DNA of 64,000 bases, taken from NCBI RefSeq assembly GCF_030247195.1, contig NC_080671.1, positions 82,582,370 to 82,646,369 on the forward strand, written 5' to 3'. Of the stretch, positions 12,977-23,395 are shown piece by piece (the first letter of the stretch is position 1; each line of letters begins with the position of its first letter). Below the pieces are notes generated by a model. The model had not been told where the DNA came from. It searched no databases and worked only from the letters and a program-made list of their open reading frames with translations. The DNA comes from Topomyia yanbarensis. Its lineage: Eukaryota; Arthropoda; Insecta; Diptera; Culicidae. A program made the translations under genes and the position numbers.

Positions 12977-14092
12977 GGGGAAACTGGGGCTATTAAGACA
13001 GTGGGGGTAATTCGGACCTCCTCGATTTCTCAGAAAATAGCAAGACTTTCTAACTATCGTACATATTCGTGGAACCGCTATTCTGAAACATTAATTTTGA
13101 GAGCTGAAGTTGATCCTTTGTTCTTTGTACAAAAAAGATACAAAATGTTTCGTTGTTTTGCCATTCTCAAAACAAAAATCATTATAATGGAAAAATCGTG
13201 ATTAAAGCAACGAAAAAAGTTAAAAAAATAAAAGATTATTGTTTTGGAAAGCTTGAGGCTCCTATTTTATGGAATGATTTTTGTTTGGGTGAAAACAGAG
13301 ATATTTTCGAGACGCTCACCACTTTTTTGCGATATGAGCGTACGGGGCTATTTGGACCCCTTATTCTGTCAACCACCGTTCAGCGGCTTGCGGCTGCGCA
13401 CACGATTGCATACGCCACGGCAAAGAAAATACATGGGCCGCCAATCGACAGCTGTGACATACCAGATTAAGTCTTAAGGAGTGTCTCTTGTAACTACTTC
13501 ATAGATAAGGGACCATCCATAAATGACGTAGCATTTTTGAGTGATTTTCAACACCCCCCTCCCCCATCGTAGGATTTCGTCACAAACCTCTAAATACCTC
13601 CTGGTAATTACGTAGCTTGACGGTAATTCTCCCCCCCCCTTGTCACCGTAATTTAAAAATAAAAATAAAAAAATCGATGTTACTTATTCCCCTTTAAAAA
13701 GCTACGTAGCATGACATGACCCCCTACCCCACTGTCGTCACACATCATCACAAAATACAAAACTCCTCCCTCCCCCATATAATGCTACGTCATTTATGGA
13801 TGATCCCTAAACATAATTTCATCGTAAAAAATTAAAGAAAAATGACGGGCTGAATTGCCCCGTAGGGTGGTCCGAATTACTCCTATATTGTCAAAAGGCT
13901 AAAAAAACGTACAGGTTTGCAAATCGTCGCCTAGCGCTGCCATTGAGTGGTGCAAATGTACTTTTCATGGCACCAAAATGTAGATGAGGTTTCAAACTAA
14001 CAATTAGGACTTTTGACCGTTAATTTTGTTTCGCATCTATCCACCTACAAGGGCGATTTGCTTAAGTAGGTCCGAATAGCCCCGGGTTCCCC
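12977..14092. mobile_element. TA-flanked inverted-repeat (MITE-like) element
   Basis: The ends GGGGAAACTGGGGCTATT (left) and GGGGAACCCGGGGCTATT (inverted right) form terminal inverted repeats. Both are bounded by the dinucleotide TA (12975-12976 and 14093-14094). TA duplication points to Tc1/mariner-type mobilisation. The interior carries open frames of up to 105 codons with no transposase motif, and it is interrupted by a TAA-flanked MITE. Confidence 0.75.
13509..13807. mobile_element. TAA-flanked MITE, PIF/Harbinger-like
   Basis: Length 299 bp. The inverted ends GGGACCATCCATAAATGACG and GGGATCATCCATAAATGACG are flanked by TAA on both sides (13506-13508 and 13808-13810). The 3-bp TWA target is characteristic of PIF/Harbinger elements. 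It sits inside the 12977-14092 element and is therefore younger than it. Confidence 0.8.
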
Positions 14093-14094
14093 TA

Positions 14095-15114
14095 CTTAAA
14101 TATCGGTTGGAAAATTTTAACTTGTTTGAACTCAAAATTGCTGAAAATTTGAAGTTTATCCAAATCAACTTGAATTCTCTGGAATCACCGGATTTTTCAG
14201 GAGTTGACGCTCTATGGCAAGGAGCTGTAAAATAAAAGCTACGCTACCCTGCGGGAATTACCCACACAAGCAAAGGCGGTAACCTGATTTTACGAATTAG
14301 GCGGAACTGTCCCGCATTTCAAATCGGTGCCCGCATGGCCAGGCGTCTCGGAAAGTGTCCCATATTTTCAAATATACTGATTATATTTATAAAATATCCA
14401 AATTGCACAAAACACCCAGGTTTTGAGTCATGCTACCTATTCTCCGAACAACGGGGGTCTGTTATCGAGAAGGAATGGAATTGGCTCGTGGTAGTGTCTG
14501 ATTGGTTTGTAATAATTAAGCCTACCGACTAAACTTAAACCTTTTTCATCTCCCCATCGTCATACATCCGGGGCCACCGTTCGGTGCTACTTCAGTAGGG
14601 ATTTTACCCATGCCTTTTAATTTTCTGTTCATCGTTGGCTTGCTGTCCAACCTTCTCGGTATAACTGACCTGCTCAGGTCTTCTGCAAATATTGTCACCT
14701 GTTGAGATACGAACCGATGTCGACCATAATGACACCTCGCAGGGTTTCTTATCTGTCTTGGCGCTACTCGTTCCAATTTATCTGCTCGCTGAGAATTTCT
14801 CGACGGCGGTATTTCTCCCGATAGCGATACTCATTTTCGCGATCTATTTAGCTGCCAGCCACTTCGACGGAAATTTCACCGGCGGTGAATCGGCAAACAA
14901 CGGTATCTCAACGATTACTTCGTGTTTTCCTTCTTAACTCCCGTTGCTAACCCGCTGACCGACCTGTGCTGTGTAACTGGTCTACTGACAGCTAGTGCTG
15001 ATAACGAAACTTGCCGAAACGTGTGCATAAACGGCTTGCAGTATAATTTCTTCCCTGAACAGGAAGTTAATAAATTTTGAAAAGTGCTCAGCCGTCAAGT
15101 AATTGACAAAGCAA
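14095..15114. other. Non-coding DNA, nothing recognised
   Basis: Moderate GC at 14550-15000. The overlapping frames on opposite strands (14546-14776 minus, 14692-14937 plus) show no motif. The hydrophobic 81-codon + frame lacks a signal of being an exon. Confidence 0.4.
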
Positions 15115-15260
15115 AGAAAAAAATTCTTTTTAAAAGTGAAAAAAGCCTCATGGGAGGGGTTTGAGCCCCCAAAACCCTTCTCTTGCGCACGGGCCTTAAC
15201 AAGTCGAAATTTTTTGACGGGGTCCGGACGCCCCGGACACTCCTCTTGGATCCGCCGCTG
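15115..15260. mobile_element. hAT-like terminal fragment
   Basis: The sequence ends in TGGATCCGCCGCTG, the inverse of CAGCGGCGGATCCA. This matches the ends of the complete 8-bp-TSD MITE at 59610-59846 (CAGTGGCGGATCCAG). The interior shares the GGGGTCCGGAC stretch with that element. The left end is not clear. Confidence 0.5.
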
Positions 15261-15310
15261 GTTTCAAGTGTTCCATCGTCGACACATAGCATCTCAAGTT
15301 CGTGGCTGTG

Positions 15311-15420
15311 GCTCCTAGATAGCAGAGTGGTTAACATAGCCAACTAGAGACTGGGAGATCGCAGGTTCGATTCCTGCTCGAGGACTTATCTTTTCTCAGT
15401 GTTTTCAATAGAAAATGAAT
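15311..15420 (+). mobile_element. Second type of tRNA-derived SINE
   Basis: A tRNA-like head (15311-15385) contains an A-box-like segment (AGCAGAGTGGTTAACATAGC) and a B box within a perfect T-arm (GCAGG/CCTGC around TTCGATT). The acceptor stem does not pair properly and non-tRNA sequence follows directly, so this is a SINE or tRNA pseudogene rather than a working tRNA gene. Its head differs from the SINE at 1896-2073. Confidence 0.6.
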
Positions 15421-16004
15421 TATCACCGTTCGCGTCATTATTTCTGTTATTATTTTCCATTGGACATGTTCATAAAAACCCTGGAAAAAGGAAAAAAAAC
15501 ATGGCTCACATAAAAAACAAGGAATATATAAAAGGAAATGATTGTTCACATTAAAGAAGCAGATCGAACGCTTAGCATGGGCAAACTCATTTGTATTTAG
15601 GTATGGAAATGCACATACAGTTTAATAAGTGCTTGTATACGCTTGTTGAAATTGGTCAAGAAGTAATCATCCGCCTTGAAGAACAGCTCATGAAATGAAG
15701 AATGATAAATATTATATTATTATTTATTCAACGAGTATATAAATATTGCTGATACATCCATGTGAATACAACACAACATACATTGTATAACATTCCGCTG
15801 ACACAAACTCGAGGAGCTGGTGTTTCAGCTCGATGACACAAACTTACCACATGTTTGCATTACTATTCTTTGACTTGTCTTTCAATGTATAATATCTCCT
15901 GCAATTTCTGTCTCTGCCTTCAAATTTTGTATGTTTTCCATTGCCAGGGCTCTAGGCCCAGGGATAAATAAACTGTCCTGAAAAGTCTCAGCTTCCAACT
16001 TCCC
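15421..16004. other. Non-coding spacer
   Basis: AT-rich sequence without a recognisable gene or clear repeat end. Confidence 0.5.
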
Positions 16005-16690
16005 GTATAACATTAATTGAACTCCATATTTTCCATTCGGATCAAAGATAATCCGCTAAGTATTCTAAAGATTTTGAAAGAACTGACGCAGACATATTCA
16101 ACAGTAATAGACATCCTGAAAGTTCGTCCAGATATGTTCAAAATCGCGGTATTCTGCCTGAAGCAAGCAAATTACGTTAGTGGCAACAAGGCTTGTATGA
16201 AAGATTACCGCGTCTATATGGCTGCTCACAAAGTTGAAATCGATGACGGGGTCACCGCTTCGAAATCGTACGTCAACCTACTGAAGCACGGGATTGGCTG
16301 TTTCAAGGGTTTCATTGAGCGATGGGTTTTGAATGGGAATCGCACTGGATGGGACAAAATTGTGTGTCACTTCGAACTCGTCCCGGGTCACCTTTCGTGT
16401 ATAATTACGTCTTCTTCCACAAAAATCATGTGCCTTTTCGGCTGTTTGTACCGAGAATTATGAGGATGACTCTTGCATTTAAAATGCTGCAAAATTGGTG
16501 TGGTGGAGAGAATCCATATGATCTATATGCATGCCTCGTGTACAAACAGTGCCCTAGGAATCTATAGTATTTCCTTTAGAGACGATCTAAGCACTCTTGC
16601 AGAAAAAGCTAAAAAGAACTACGACACCCACCAATTGACTAATCATGATGCTATCGTGGAAAAGTGACACTCTGACGATCTCCGTGTGGG
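16005..16690 (+). pseudogene. Degenerate Jockey-type LINE ORF1 (gag-like)
   Basis: Three overlapping + frames (16017-16463, 16322-16567, 16473-16667) are pieces of one broken protein. The first carries residues typical of the gag-like ORF1 of mosquito Jockey-clade LINEs (IKDNPLSILKILKEL; RPDMFKIAVFCLKQAN; KVEIDDGVTASKSYVNLLKHG). The later frames carry VPFRLFVPR and a zinc-knuckle remnant (CGGENPYDLYACLVYKQ). At least two frameshifts separate the parts, and most CCHC cysteines between them are gone. No endonuclease or reverse transcriptase follows. The family assignment comes from recognised wording of the motifs and should be checked by a protein search. Confidence 0.65.
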
Positions 16691-17341
16691 AATCAGCCAG
16701 TTCAAACAGCAGTTGGGGTAAGAACCTGACTCAGTTTCTCCTCAAGAAAAAACGGCATTAGTTTTACAACACTTTGGTAATTAAATTTTCTTCTTTTCCA
16801 GTGTTCAATTTATTTGGAGATGGCAGATTATCTTGACTTATTTCATGATTTATCCACACTTATTTTACAAAGCAGATCATGATTTCAGCGCCCTTGGCGG
16901 GGCCAACCTTGCCAACCGTACACTGTGTACCTTACTTATTTAAGGAAAACTTGGTGGTCCATTTTTTGAAAATATGGACATAGTATCATCAGTTAACAAA
17001 TAGCCAAAAATAGGGACAAAAAATGACACAAATAGTTGTGCAGGTTAATTTTGCGTAATCTGTAACCTCTTATTTAATAATTATAATAGTGCAATACAGG
17101 TCCCACAGAAAAAATTATTTCACAACGTTTATTACGATTGTTTACAAGTACTCTCTTACATTATTTTCGATTTAAATATTTGTGTATAATAAACAAAGGA
17201 AATATCTGCGTTATTTTTGACAAAAGCAAACACGTTAAAATTTAATTATAAGCCAAATTATCATTTTTTAAATATTGACGTAAAGTAGCCCCCGATGACG
17301 GAATGTTATGTATTTCTTTATAGTAGTGACTAACATTTTAA
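16691..17341. other. AT-rich spacer
   Basis: No gene or element boundary recognised, up to the TTAA at 17342-17345. Confidence 0.5.
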
Positions 17342-18299
17342 TTAACCCTCAAAAAGGCAACCGGGTCTCAGAGGCCCGGCACGTTACAATTTTTTAGTTA
17401 CAAAAAAATGTGTATGCAGTATAAGCTTGGGCATGGAAATTTTGATAAGTAGCTTTGAAATCTATAACAAAAATAAAAAATCGTGAAATTTTCATCTATG
17501 GAGTGATGCGCAGCTATGTTTGAATTTTTTACATGCACAAAAAGGCAAGCCGGGCCTGGCAGGCCCGGTATGCATGCAATATTTACTAGGAATACCACAG
17601 GTTTTATACATTAATATTTATCTGAAAAAAACATTTTGATGAGTTCATTTTCATATTAGCAGGAATTTTTTTCATGTTTTGATTGATTTTATCTTTTTAC
17701 CTTTTCTTATAAGAAAAAAATCTTGAAAGTTTGAGCGAATTCTATACATTTCTTTTATAAGAAATGTAAAAATAGCATGCCATAATGACGTGTGTCATAT
17801 TTTTTGGGTAAATACTTTTATTTCACCCACTGTGGTCTACTTGACAATTATTTGGATACAACGTAACCTAACTCTGTCGTTATTGTCTATTTTTGTTGAC
17901 TATTCTTTGTGTTATAGTTGTCGTAATTATTCAAATTGTAGGATCTAAAAGCAACAAAAAATTGAAATGGCTATAAGACGATATGCCATATGTTTTCAAT
18001 CGTCTCAAAGAATCTGAAATAATGGAAGAAATTCGAGCAAATTCAACAGCAGACGATTCTGAAACTGATTTGCAAAGCGAGGAAGAAGATGTGAATGATA
18101 TTGCTTCCGACGATGAATCTGATGCAGAAAATATTCATGTACTCCGGTTATGCATCAGAAGAAATTAATAGCAGCCCAGAAACATTTATTGGTCGTGTTC
18201 AAACGAAATGGAGCTCAGAACCAATCGACAGTCGACGTGATCTTCGGAGTGCTCACCTTTTGGAAAAATTAACCTTTTTACATCCATCGCCTTATACGC

Positions 18300-19050
18300 T
18301 TAAATCGAGATTTGCTGCGCGTTCGTACTCATCATCCTGTAATTCCGGAACCGGAAGTCGGATCAATCAGAAATTCAACAGCAGCCAATGGGAATGCTGT
18401 ACCTTTCATTTGAAATCAAGTTTGTAAAAATCGGTAAAGAATTCGCTGAGAAATAGGTATGACATTATCTTAGGAACTTGGTAAGTTCCCCCGGGGCATC
18501 AATGGGAATGCTGTACCTTTCATTTGAAATCAAGTTTGTAAAAATCGGTAAAGAATTCGCTGAGAAATAGGTATGACATTATCTTAGGAACTTGGTAAGT
18601 TCCCCCGGGGCATCAAGAACCGCCATAGCTGGCCAATGTGGTCGAAGTGCCTTCGGTGGGTCATTAATGATCATGCAAAGCCAAGTAATGTTGCACATAT
18701 TTTAATATATATTGCATCATTTGGACATCATGGTGGTATCAGTTTCTATGGAAATTTGCTGTGTGATTGTACTCTTCAACACGTAACTCCAGAACCGAAA
18801 GTCGGATCAATAAAAAAAATCAATAACGACCGATGGGAAGGCTGCACCTTTCATTTGAGACTAAATTTGTACAAATCGGCCCAGCCACATCGGAGAAAAA
18901 TCGGTGAGATTGTTTGCCACACACATACATCCATACATACATACACATACAGACATTTTACGATCTCGACGAACTGAGTCGAATGGTATAAGAGATTTGG
19001 CCCTGCGGGTCTCGGTTAAAAAGTCGAAATTTCGACCGATTGCATAACCT
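18300..19050 (+). repeat. Interspersed repeat inside the piggyBac-like element
   Basis: Two similar segments (from about 18340 and from about 18785) share CGGAA[CG]..GTCGGATCAAT, AATGGGAATGCTG-like and CCTTTCATTTGA blocks. The second ends in ACATACAT microsatellite sequence and GACGAACTGAGTCGAATGGT. I recognise this as a repeat style common in mosquito DNA (probably the 3' end of a non-LTR element), but I cannot name the family. Confidence 0.5.
18387..18614. repeat. 114-bp tandem duplication
   Basis: The units 18387-18500 and 18501-18614 are head to tail and appear identical by eye. The first includes TGGGAATGCTGTACCTTTC and ends in CCCCCGGGGCATC. Identity implies a recent duplication within an otherwise decayed repeat. 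Confidence 0.85.
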
Positions 19051-19152
19051 TTCTATATGAGAACGACAAAAAGGAGCTTGAATTTAGACGGGCCTGAGAG
19101 GCCCGGCTTGCCCTTTAACGTTAGGATTTTAGCTTGCCTTCACAAGGGTTAA

Positions 19153-19840
19153 TGTTTTGAGTAATATTGAATGAACAAAATATCCAATCGCCCAAATACC
19201 AAATTATTGTTTTATTTGGTAACCACGGAGATGGCAATATGAGAGAAATGCTGGCTGAGACTCAATGGTTCCTGCTTTAAAAAAATTAAAGGGCTGTGTC
19301 CAAGACAGGACTACGCCTACATTGAAAATGCTGATTATTTCATCTGTATGAAAATATCAAAATTTATAGGTGTGAATGAAATTAAAAACTCGTGCAACCC
19401 AAAGGTTATATGATAGCTTATTGGAAGTAATTTATAATTATTTTTTGAATATGTAGTTTGAATTCACAGGGCTGCGTGTGAATTATATGTAATCGCCAAG
19501 TATTCTCGTCACTGTTTTCGAATCTTATGCTTGCAAGTTAATGACAATTTACATTACAATTCAAATTATTTTAGATTATTTATATTTAGAAAACTTAAAA
19601 TTATAAAGCATATATTATAGTACAAAAAAATAAAAATCACCCTGTTTCGCTGCATAGAATTATGGAAATTTTTCAGACACCTGCCCAGATGGTTTGGATG
19701 ACAATAACAAGGTTCCTCAGCAATGTCATTAAATTCTACAGATTCACATAGCTTCCTACAGATTCATTAGCGTCACACGTGTGAACGCTCGTTTATGTCT
19801 AAGGTTAGAGCGTTAAAATTAGATCTGCTGTGGGAACCCG
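19153..19840. other. Proximal upstream DNA of the CLIP gene
   Basis: AT-rich and free of obvious transposon ends. It includes CACACGTGTGAACG-like sequence near 19777. It is the most likely place for proximal regulatory sites of the gene starting near 19876, but no specific factor site can be asserted. Confidence 0.4.
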
Positions 19841-19846
19841 GCAGAC

Positions 19847-19880
19847 TTTATAACCTGCGCGCCCAACGAACTATCACTCC
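19847..19880 (+). promoter_or_regulatory. Candidate core promoter (TATA plus initiator)
   Basis: TTTATAA (19847-19853) is followed 27 bases later by TATCACTCC, an initiator-like sequence whose A is 19876. No ATG occurs between 19876 and the ATG at 20037, so that ATG would be the first in the transcript whether or not the 19886-20036 segment is spliced. The spacing is slightly short and the initiator is not a perfect insect match. More distal 5' exons are possible because the coding exon is preceded by a good acceptor. Confidence 0.35.
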
Positions 19881-20036
19881 ACACGTAAGCGTGGGCACCG
19901 CTTCTAAAAAAAACTAATTATTCGCGTGCGTGTGTTCGCATTTAGAAGCACTCAAGAATTTCACGCGATTTTCAGCTATTTTTGATTCGTTCCGCAAAAC
20001 TAACGATCTTATTTGTTTTCTTTCCTTCTCTTACAG

Positions 20037-20961
20037 ATGAACCACAGAGCGAGGGCCTTTGTGGGCCTGCTTTGTTTGGGACTAGCGACGGCGCAGCTCA
20101 ACTACCGGCCCGAGTTTATCTCGGCCGGTCAGGGCTTTCAGTCGGCCGGGCAATATCAAAGTAAATTAATTTTCAAACGACAGGCTGGTGATGGTACTGA
20201 TGTCATACCGCATGATATGAAAAAGCAAACTACTTTCTGGTGGGTTGCGCCAGATGCTCCTTTCAAGGCTACTAAAATCGGTGGCGGTGTGCAGGAACCT
20301 CCACCTGGTGCGCAGGATGGGGCAGCAGCCGGGGCAGCTGGTGCTGCTGGGGCCGCTGGGGCTCAAGGAGCTCAAGGGGCAACGGGAGCAGGTGCGGGAC
20401 AGGCTGGGGTATTCGGAGCTACTGGATTCCAGTCTTCGGCATTTGGGGCTGCTGGTGCAACAGGGGTGACACAGACGGGTGCATTTGGAACCGGTGGTCG
20501 AACAACTATTTCCAGAACATCAACAGCTACCACGAGAAATTTTGGAACGGGAACGACCGGAACAGTTGGACAGGTAGGCCAGGCAGGTGTAGTAGCGGGA
20601 GGTACAAGAACCAACACATTCACATCTACGAATCAGGTAAGTTCGGGAATCGGTGGAACCGGAACTCAGTCGGGTGTGACCGGAGGAGTCAGAACGACCA
20701 GCAGCTTCAGCAAGACATCGTCAACTACGGCGACCGGTGTAGCCCCAGTGCCTGTCCCGACTCAAACCGGCGTCCGCACGAATACCGCCACCACAATTTC
20801 TAGAAATACTAACACGGCTATTACTACCACTAATACGCAACAGCAGCAGCCGCCTCCTTCTCAAACTAACATCGCTACGACTTCTACTACTGGAACAGCT
20901 ACTAGAACCACTACAACAACCGGACAAGTAACCGGTGGACCGCCTCCTCCTATCTTGCCAT
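20037..20961 (+). CDS. CLIP-domain protease/homologue gene, first coding exon
   Basis: The exon opens with ATG directly after a strong acceptor (TTTCCTTCTCTTACAG, with CTAAC as a possible branch site at about 20000). Residues 1-19 form a signal peptide (basic MNHRARAF, hydrophobic VGLLCLGLATA) with a likely cut after Ala19. The mature part contains KKQTTFWWVAPDAPF (about residues 63-77). A long low-complexity region follows: Ala-Gly-Gln (about 90-130), then Gly/Thr/Ser-rich sequence, then QQQQPPP. Apart from the signal peptide it has no cysteine. The exon must end in phase 1. The donor CAT|GTAATT at 20962 is weak, but it is the only phase-matching one I see before the frame stops at 20967-20969. 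The protein should be secreted, and the disordered region would act as a linker or matrix-contact segment. Scarface- or masquerade-like homologues are possible identities. Confidence 0.75.
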
Positions 20962-21101
20962 GTAATTAAAGCTTTCTCTCAAGCTTCGCTTTGCTTTTTT
21001 CCTACTAGTTGATCTAATGGATCCAAGTAAATTCTAATCTTCCGTCTCTTCTTAACTACATTTCACGATTTTTGCCCATCCACTATAAAACATAAATCTA
21101 G

Positions 21102-21358
21102 CGCAAGGAATCGGAGGATCATCCATCACCAGAACGCAGGAACGTTCCGGCACTGGACTCACCAGTCACACCATCACGACCGGTGTGAATGTGCAACCGT
21201 TCTACAAAAAGACCACCGTTACCTCGTCCGGGTATGACTATCCGGTTCCGCAGAACGTTCCCTGCTACGAAGCCAACAAGGTTTGCACGCCGAACGAATA
21301 TTGCGTGGACGGATTTGTGGACGAGGAACAGCTGAACCAGTTCAACACCAACAACCAG
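21102..21358 (+). CDS. CLIP gene, second coding exon (first CLIP-like module)
   Basis: The frame is open from 21102 to a canonical donor CAG|GTGAGT at 21358/21359. An in-frame stop at 21086-21088 forces the acceptor downstream of it. AAATCTAG (ending 21101) fits and needs one base from the previous exon, which matches the 20961 donor. The encoded part begins QGIGGSSITRTQ and includes a Thr-rich stretch. It then has the cysteine pattern C-x6-C-x5-C (CYEANKVCTPNEYC) followed by VDGFVDEEQLNQF. This is the first half of a CLIP-like fold, whose remaining C...CC lies in the next exon. CLIP modules regulate extracellular protease cascades. The intron before it is 140 bp. Confidence 0.75.
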
Positions 21359-21580
21359 GTGAGTTCGATATATGTACATATGTAGTTGTTGCAGCTAGCA
21401 CAGGACGGAATTAGACGGATGGACGACCAATGACGTATGGGTGGGTTCTTTCTCGCACCATTGCAAAGTGGATCTTCTTCAAATAAAAGTTGGAAAAAAA
21501 AATCATAAAGTTGGTTACATATTTTTGAATAATTATTTTTGATTGAGCCTAGGGATAGCATTTCTCATGTTCATGTTCAC

Positions 21581-22242
21581 GTTCCGGGTCTATGTTTAGC
21601 AGTCTACGAGGTTTTTTTAGAATGAGAAACGTTTTTCTTTGACCGACATCTTCCGGGTTATTATTTTATTTTCATAACAATTAGATAGACACAACATAGA
21701 AGACATGACTTACAATGATTTGTTTTTAAAGCTAATCGTCGTTTTGCAATGTCACGGTAGTTGGTACATTGGTTGTTTAATCGGTTAGTTTTTGTTTTAA
21801 ATTGATTTATAGAAAACCCTAAATTTGATTGTTGCTTACTATCGTGATTTGTTTCTTTTTTGGTGATGGCGGTTCTAAACTAGACTGATAGAGTTATTAT
21901 TTGTGGGATATTAGCTTTGGGTCTTATTAGGATCGATACTTTTGACAACTGGAAGATTTTTTTAACTGATTAAACAGCCAATGTACCAGATACCGTCCCA
22001 TTGTAAAACGAAAATTAGATTTAAAAAGCCACTGAACGTGCAACGAAACAAACCATTGTAAGTCATGTCTTCTATGCTGTGTCTGTCTAATTGTTATGTA
22101 AATGATTTTGATGTTTAATGTCTTTAAATATAGTATCCCCTGTAAATGATGCCAACCCGCATCGAAACGTTGGACAAAGAAATACGTTAATCGCTCTATA
22201 AAACCTCCCGTAGACTGCTAAGCCGAAATATAGACCCGGAAC
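21581..22242. mobile_element. Long-inverted-repeat (foldback-type) MITE
   Basis: The left arm begins TTCCGGGTCTATGTTTAGCA. The right arm, inverted, begins TTCCGGGTCTATATTTCGGC and both continue for about 200-270 bp. Shared blocks include AGACATGACTTACAATG and AACCAATGTACC-like sequence. The sequence ATGTTCATGTTCA occurs just outside both ends (about 21567 and 22283), so the true duplication boundary may be slightly wider. No coding content. Confidence 0.7.
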
Positions 22243-22321
22243 ATCTACATCACAGTCGATATCTCTTTTCACAACGTTTATGTTCATGTTCAGTAATTTT
22301 GTATTAAAATTGACTTGCATT

Positions 22322-22858
22322 GAGGGGGTCATCTACTATCGAGGCTCTAAATTCAGCTGTTTTTTGAGAAATAAATTGCAAATTTTTATTTTTTATTTTG
22401 AAGCTACATGTTTAGACTTTTAAATATCAATTTTTAAAACTAAAAACAAGCAGTGGCAACCTCGAAACGTCATTGATTACATTTTTATAGTCTATAATTT
22501 TGACATATGACGAAAAAACTAAAAAAAGAAACAAATTGTTGTATAAGTTCTACAATTTGCGTAACAAAAAAAATGTGTCGCGGGAAAAAGGGGGTATCAT
22601 TACTGAATAATTTTTTTTTATTGTTAGCGGATCAATACTTTTATGAAAAATCTTACTCGGCAGCAGTTTCCACATCAATGTAATCAATGAGATTTAATGG
22701 TCGCTAATGTATTTTTACTGGTCTGGTTAAAATTTAAAATTCGAAACATGCAGCTTTAAAATAAAAAATTAAAGCTAAAATCCATTCAGTTCATGCTTTG
22801 CAATTTATTTCCCAAAAAAACAGCCCAGTTTCGGGCATGAAGAGTAGAGAACCTCCTT
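22322..22858. mobile_element. Second inverted-repeat element in the intron
   Basis: The left arm TTGAGAAATAAATTGCAAA, then GAAGCTACATGTTT, is mirrored on the right by TTGGGAAATAAATTGCAAA and AAAGCTGCATGTTT (inverted). The outermost parts are GAGGGGGTCATCTACT on the left and GGAGGTTCTCTACT inverted on the right. It lies directly beside the preceding element. I could not fix a target duplication. Confidence 0.6.
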
Positions 22859-23395
22859 AGTAATGAAAAAACAGAATATTAAAAATCTTTCGAAAGTGAA
22901 AATGAGTTGTCTATCTCGGTCAGAGCCGTCAATATGGTACATCTACAAAACACTAAAATGATGTGAAATTATAATGATAGGTAAACTGCAGATTTGTTCA
23001 TTGTAACATTCGTAATACAGATGTTTAAAAGTAACAGGGCATCTTCTCAAAGGAACATCGAAAAAACTGATTTTAAAATATCCGACCGAAGCTGATTTCA
23101 TACATTCAGCCGCAAATCGTGAACTGAATAATTGTGAATAATTGAACCCGACGGATGCACTTGTTTTTCAGGAAACTGCATATCAACAGCGATTAGGAAG
23201 ACGATTATTAGGATGTGGCCAGTCGGTGAACTGGTTACTTTATTTAGTTTTTTCAGTTTCGTCCTAGTAGCCAACCGACGAAAAAGTCCTTATCAGAGCT
23301 GCTCCTCGACACACAACCAGTTTTTGACCATCCACACAAAAGGGCTATTTCTGTATGGCAGTACGAAAGTACCACTTCTCGTTAAGCACCCGACT
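22859..23395. other. Intronic spacer
   Basis: No recognisable gene. The AT-rich sequence changes to the GC-richer R1-B LINE remnant at about 23400. Confidence 0.4.

Larger units (their letters stand above)
17346..19148 (+). mobile_element. TTAA-flanked piggyBac-like element, decayed
   Basis: TTAA lies on both sides (17342-17345 and 19149-19152). The ends read CCCTCAAAAAGGCAA and, inverted, CCCTTGTGAAGGCAA. Subterminal GC-rich motifs with GGCAAGCCGGGCCT or AGGCCCGG occur near both ends (17350-17385, 17539-17575, 19085-19120), as expected for the terminal plus internal repeats of piggyBac elements. The + frame at 17983-18168 is very acidic (DDSETDLQSEEED; ASDDESDAE), like the N-terminus of piggyBac transposases, then stops. 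A LINE-like 3' end and a 114-bp tandem duplication occupy the middle, and no catalytic core remains. Confidence 0.7.

Noticed and set aside
14692..14937. Hydrophobic 81-codon ORF as a membrane protein
   Set aside because: No start context, no homology and a competing minus-strand frame. It is more likely chance.
15311..15385. Functional tRNA gene
   Set aside because: The T-arm is perfect but the acceptor stem does not pair and non-tRNA sequence follows, typical of a SINE head.
20962..20969. A single-exon protein ending at the stop 20967-20969
   Set aside because: The frame can instead splice at 20961 to an exon whose phase and upstream stop fit exactly. The CLIP cysteines of that exon make the multi-exon model much stronger.
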